NCBI GenBank assembly: GCA_037045455.1
Contig: JBAOIN010000007.1
Span: 1-64,000, forward strand
Direction: 5' to 3'
Source: JADKAV01 sp037045455
Lineage (GTDB): Bacteria; Actinomycetota; Actinomycetes; S36-B12; UBA10799
Length of the DNA stretch: 64,000 nucleotides
The position numbers were made by a program, and so were the translations under genes. Below are positions 60,771 through 64,000 of this stretch, one piece after another. The number at the start of each line of letters is the position of its first letter. The first letter of the stretch is position 1. Under the pieces are notes generated by a model. The model saw only the letters and a program-made list of their open reading frames with translations. It did no database searches and had not been told where the DNA came from.

Positions 60771-60850
60771 CTGCGCTCCGTTCGTCGTCTCGTCCCATTG
60801 TGACGGTTGGCGGGGTCAGGTCGGCGCCTGCCCTCGCGCCTGCTCGCCAT

Positions 60851-60882
60851 TTCGGTCACTCACGCGCCACCAGATGACCGAA
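60851..60882. repeat. Palindrome in the divergent gap before the CDP-alcohol phosphotransferase
   Basis: TTCGGTCA (60851-60858) and TGACCGAA (60875-60882) are perfect. The 13-nt sequence TTTCGGTCACTCA at the left arm is identical to that in the hairpin at 45578-45626. Confidence 0.6.
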
Positions 60883-60917
60883 TCCTGACCAGAACCCGAG
60901 CCTGACGCGTCCGCTGC

Positions 60918-60923
60918 TACGTT
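60918..60923 (+). promoter_or_regulatory. Leaderless-type -10 element of the CDP-alcohol phosphotransferase gene
   Basis: TACGTT lies 7 nt before the GTG at 60931. Confidence 0.6.
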
Positions 60924-60930
60924 TCGGAGC

Positions 60931-62676
60931 GTGGCGGCTGTCGTAGTGATCGGTGAAAGGGCGCCACAAATCGCCGATCTGCTGGGCGAGCCAGTGGCCG
61001 GGCAGGTGGCAAGCGCTGCTGATCTGGCCGAATTGCTGGCTCGTACGCCTGGCGACATCGTCCTGGTGGATGCTGAGCTCGACTGCTCGGGCCTTTACCC
61101 GATCGAGGATGTTTGTGCCCCACAGGGCACACGGGTGCTGGTCGGGGTCGGCGGCACTGCCCAGGTCCGGATCGCGAGCGGCGTCGTGGTCGGGGCCGGA
61201 ACGTCACAGGCGCCCCTGGACTCCTCCAACGGCACGGCCGCTGGGTGCTTGCAGGTCGCCGAAGCCGACCGTCCTGCGCTCGATCACGCCCTGGCCCGCA
61301 TCCCGGACGGACCCCCCGGGGCTTTGTGGGAGCAGGTGCTGAGCCTGCTGGTCATGCAGGCCGTCGAGGTCAAACCGGTCTACGCCGCGCCGTTCCGGAT
61401 CGGCCGGGCGGTCGGACGCGACTCCGACCCGGTAAGGCTGCAAGCCCGGCGCTGCGCGCGCGGCGGCGACGGTTGGTTGTCCGAGCGCACCGTGCGGCCC
61501 CTGTCCCGTCAGATCACGCCGTGGGCAGTGAAAGCCGGCCTGGCGCCGACCACCGTCACGGTCGCCAGCCTGATTGTCGGGGCCAGCGCCGTGGCCACCG
61601 CGGTGCTGGGAACCCGATGGGGCTACCTGGCTACGGCAGTGCTCATGATCGTCTCGCTGGTGCTGGACTGCGTCGACGGCGAAGTCGCGCGCTGGACTCA
61701 TCGCTATAGCCGGGGCGGCGCATGGCTCGACGCGGTTGGTGACCGCGTCAAGGAGTACGCGGTCTGGTTCGCCGTCGCCTGGGCGGTCGGGCAGCAGGAC
61801 TTCTGGTTGCTGATCCTGAGTTGCCTGATCCTGTTCACGTCCAAGCACTTCCTGGACTACGGCTGGTCGTTGCGCTTCCCACCCTGGCGGCCGCGCGCCA
61901 TTCCCATGAGCGCCGAACCGGATCCGTGGCAGGCAGCGGGCGTTGTGCCGCCGAGCGTCCGGCCGCCGTCGTGGCGACGGGTCCTGGGCATGCCGATCGC
62001 CGAACGCTGGCTGCTGGTTGCGGTCTTGTTGCCGCTGACCGGTCCGTGGCTGACGTTCTCAGTGCTGGTTGCACTGGGCGCACTGAGCCTGGCGTACACG
62101 GTGTTGACCCGGATCCGGTGGAGCCATGTGCCCATCGATCCGGTGGTGCGGCCGCAGTTGGTGGCGATCACCGACCCTGGCTTCCCGGCTTGGGAAGCCG
62201 ACCGGATGCAGTGGGGTCCGGCAGCTCTGCTCGGTCTGCTCGTGATGGTTGCAGCCGCAGCCGGTGCGCCGTGGGTAGTGCTCGCCGGCTATGCCATCGC
62301 GCTCGGGCTGTATGGGGTGGCCTATGGCAGCGGCCCACGCGGCCGGCTGGGCTGGATGGCGCCGTCCGTGGCCCGGACCAGCGAAATGGTGATTCTGCTG
62401 GCTGTGGCTTGGTTTGCATCCCAGCCTGCTGGCGCCGCGGTCTTCGCCCTGCTGGCGGCCTCGGCTTGGCGGCACTACGACGTGATTTACCGGATTCGCA
62501 ATCAGCAGGTCCTGCCCGACCGCCGGGGGACAGTGCTGTTGCTGGGCGCAGCTGGCCGGGTGCTGGTCGCGATCGTGCTGCTGCTCGTGTTCGGCTCAGG
62601 TGCGTGGTTGTGGTTCGCGCTGTACCTCGCCGTGGTCGCGGTGCTGGACTCGCTGCGCAGCTGGTTGATGGGCTAG
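60931..62676 (+). CDS. CDP-alcohol phosphotransferase with N- and C-terminal extra domains
   Basis: The 581-residue protein has an N-terminal soluble domain of about 180 residues (ADLAELLARTPGDIVLVDAE; no family recognised), a CDP-alcohol phosphotransferase membrane domain with an intact catalytic signature DCVDGEVAR-x8-G-x3-D-x3-D (D246, D249, D267, D271), and a C-terminal polytopic region (about 330-581). The layout is like actinobacterial proteins annotated with DUF5941, though that is from memory. It should transfer a phospho-alcohol from a CDP donor to a membrane acceptor and could use the CDP product of the divergent nucleotidyltransferase. Confidence 0.88.
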   Translation: MAAVVVIGERAPQIADLLGEPVAGQVASAADLAELLARTPGDIVLVDAELDCSGLYPIEDVCAPQGTRVLVGVGGTAQVRIASGVVVGAGTSQAPLDSSNGTAAGCLQVAEADRPALDHALARIPDGPPGALWEQVLSLLVMQAVEVKPVYAAPFRIGRAVGRDSDPVRLQARRCARGGDGWLSERTVRPLSRQITPWAVKAGLAPTTVTVASLIVGASAVATAVLGTRWGYLATAVLMIVSLVLDCVDGEVARWTHRYSRGGAWLDAVGDRVKEYAVWFAVAWAVGQQDFWLLILSCLILFTSKHFLDYGWSLRFPPWRPRAIPMSAEPDPWQAAGVVPPSVRPPSWRRVLGMPIAERWLLVAVLLPLTGPWLTFSVLVALGALSLAYTVLTRIRWSHVPIDPVVRPQLVAITDPGFPAWEADRMQWGPAALLGLLVMVAAAAGAPWVVLAGYAIALGLYGVAYGSGPRGRLGWMAPSVARTSEMVILLAVAWFASQPAGAAVFALLAASAWRHYDVIYRIRNQQVLPDRRGTVLLLGAAGRVLVAIVLLLVFGSGAWLWFALYLAVVAVLDSLRSWLMG

Positions 62677-62696
62677 CCAGATCGAAGGTGTCTGGC
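62676..62696. terminator. Hairpin between convergent genes
   Basis: GCCAGA (62676-62681) and TCTGGC (62691-62696) form a 6-bp stem with a 9-nt loop, beginning on the last base of the CDP-alcohol phosphotransferase stop codon. Confidence 0.5.
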
Positions 62697-62732
62697 CTGA
62701 CGGCGTCAACCCACGCCTGCTGAGGGGTCAGT

Positions 62733-64000
62733 TCACTTCACCGTGATGCGCCAGGCATCGCTGGGGTAGGCCTGACCGCGACCCGGCTTGCTGTAGGTGA
62801 TCTTGCGCTGCTCGTAATCGGTGAGCATCGTTTCGATCCAGTACTCGCCCTTGGGCGTCCCGGCTGGCACGTCGACAATCGCGGAGTACGTTCCCCTGAC
62901 TTCATCGCCGCTGTCAAGCGTGAGGTACCTGTGCCCGATCACATTCCAGGGATACGAGCTGTCGGGCTGCTTGTCGCCCATCACGAACATCGACGACAGC
63001 TGCTTGTGAATCCGCGCCGCGTCATACAGGTCGAGCTCGATCCGTAGCAGGGATCCTTGTGAACTGTCGACTGTGCCATCCGGACCCAGCCCGTGCACGC
63101 GCAGATCCCGCACCACAGGTCCCCGGTTCTCGTTGGGGTTGTTGAGGGTGAACCGCCCCGGTAACACCTGGCTGGTGGTCTTGCCGGCGAGGTCGGTGAC
63201 CTTTACATGGACGTCGTAACTGCCCGACCACGCGTACTTCCCAACGCTGGCTTCGGCAGTCTGCCAAACGCCGTCGTTCAGGTTGCCCGAGACGCGGGTG
63301 ATGCGGCCCAGGGAGCCTTTGCCCTTCTCGCCCTGTTCCTCGCCCTGTAGCCAAGCCTCGACCGCGTAGATGCCAGTGTCGTCTGCCAGTCGCAGCGTGA
63401 AGCCGCCGCCGTTGCTGTAGTAGTCCGGGATGGCGCGGTTACCTTCACCCGTGCTGTAAGGCAGCATCTCGCCGCCGCCGTCACCGCCGAGGATCCGCGG
63501 CGCGCGCGTGTCGTTGCGGCAGTTCTGCTGGGTCTCGCAGTCCACGGCATCACATCCGTTGCTACCCGAGGCGCCGTCGAAACCGTCGGTACCGCGCTCG
63601 CCGATCAGCCAGTCGCCGGCGGAACCCCCGTGCAGGGTGTCGACGCCCCGATAGCCGCGGACCTCGTCGCGGCCGCTCTGGCCAGTCACGCTGTCGTCGC
63701 CGAGCCAGCCGTCCATGACGTCGTCGCCGGCCCCGCCCTTGATCGTGTCGTTGCCGCTGGAACCGTTGATGGTGTCCTTACCCGGCCCGCCGAGTACCAC
63801 GTCGATCTGGGTGCCGCCGGTGATCGCGTCACTGCCGCTGCCGCCCAGGAGACGATTGCGGCCGAACGTGCCACGCATGGTGTCGTTACCTGGCCCGCCG
63901 ACCGCTAGGTCGTTGCCGCCATCGGCGTGGATCGTGTCGTGTCCATGGCCACCGAGCACTTCGTCGTCGCCGAGCCCGGCCAGGATGATGTCGTTGCCAC
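62733..64000 (-). CDS. RTX (haemolysin-type) calcium-binding repeat protein (N-terminal part beyond window end)
   Basis: At least 422 residues are visible and the frame is open to the right edge, so the start is missing. The first 150 residues are nonapeptide repeats of the GGxGxD type (GGHGHDTIHADGGNDLAVGG, GGPGKDTINGSSGNDTIKGG, GDDSVTGQSGRDEVRG), which form a calcium-bound parallel beta roll. The remaining part (from DTRAPRILGGDGGG) looks like two Ig-like beta domains (VKVTDLAGKTTSQV; YWIETMLTDYEQRKITY) ending in AWRITVK. It is probably a secreted or surface protein; no enzyme domain is visible in this part. Confidence 0.88.
   Translation of the reverse strand, partial: GNDIILAGLGDDEVLGGHGHDTIHADGGNDLAVGGPGNDTMRGTFGRNRLLGGSGSDAITGGTQIDVVLGGPGKDTINGSSGNDTIKGGAGDDVMDGWLGDDSVTGQSGRDEVRGYRGVDTLHGGSAGDWLIGERGTDGFDGASGSNGCDAVDCETQQNCRNDTRAPRILGGDGGGEMLPYSTGEGNRAIPDYYSNGGGFTLRLADDTGIYAVEAWLQGEEQGEKGKGSLGRITRVSGNLNDGVWQTAEASVGKYAWSGSYDVHVKVTDLAGKTTSQVLPGRFTLNNPNENRGPVVRDLRVHGLGPDGTVDSSQGSLLRIELDLYDAARIHKQLSSMFVMGDKQPDSSYPWNVIGHRYLTLDSGDEVRGTYSAIVDVPAGTPKGEYWIETMLTDYEQRKITYSKPGRGQAYPSDAWRITVK

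Overview
The window is high-GC DNA with dense, short-gapped genes and is most likely from an actinomycete (Actinomycetota). The evidence is gene content and order. It carries an acyl-CoA carboxylase set (alpha, beta, epsilon) with maf and birA, a GtrA protein, purK-purE and acyl-CoA dehydrogenases, in an order close to the Rv3274-Rv3285 region of Mycobacterium tuberculosis. It also has a pdxH/citA/serC/DUF2530/DUF3027/cold-shock block like the Rv0871-Rv0889 region, and lpdA, a purine nucleoside phosphorylase and a phosphohexomutase as in Rv3303-Rv3308. The genus cannot be named from the sequence alone.

Layout. 0-1 kb: 3' end of rpoC and its terminator. 1-7.3 kb (mostly minus strand): MMPL transporter, aldose epimerase, a hypothetical protein, an SDR and a secreted NlpC/P60 peptidase. 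7.6-10.7 kb: iron-type DtxR regulator, photolyase and a ParA/ribbon-helix-helix pair. 10.8-17 kb: pdxH, citrate synthase, serC, membrane proteins, DUF2530, DUF3027, a lipoprotein and a cold-shock protein. 17-21.3 kb: a minus-strand operon of purine nucleoside phosphorylase, phosphohexomutase, secreted guanyl-type RNase, barstar-glyoxalase fusion and deoC. 21.3-28.7 kb: GlxA-type regulator, gamma-glutamylcyclotransferase-like protein, pirin, divergent NHEJ genes (LigD-type polymerase and Ku), lpdA and a Gly-rich membrane protein. 28.7-42.9 kb: acyl-CoA carboxylase genes, maf, birA, a PH-domain membrane protein with a class III adenylate cyclase, a second carboxyltransferase, GtrA, acyl-CoA dehydrogenase, purK and purE. 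43-45.6 kb: PEBP-like protein, lipoprotein, HNH protein and a second acyl-CoA dehydrogenase. 45.7-64 kb: a cell-surface locus with an LCP ligase, glycosyltransferases, an acyl-CoA ligase, two TagF/TagB-like glycerophosphotransferases, two tandem sulfotransferase-like proteins, a nucleotidyltransferase, a CDP-alcohol phosphotransferase and an RTX-repeat protein cut by the window end.

Three patterns run across the whole window. (1) Nearly every gene 3' end, especially between convergent genes, carries a long palindrome. Several belong to dispersed families in which each arm is word-spacer-word and the other arm mirrors it. One copy is split by a 161-bp MITE-like insertion. (2) About 20 genes have a TANNNT hexamer 6-8 nt before the start codon and no Shine-Dalgarno sequence, as expected for leaderless mRNAs. 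(3) At least ten otherwise well-conserved genes are broken by single-base frameshifts, almost all of them +1. Read errors in the assembly are the simplest explanation.
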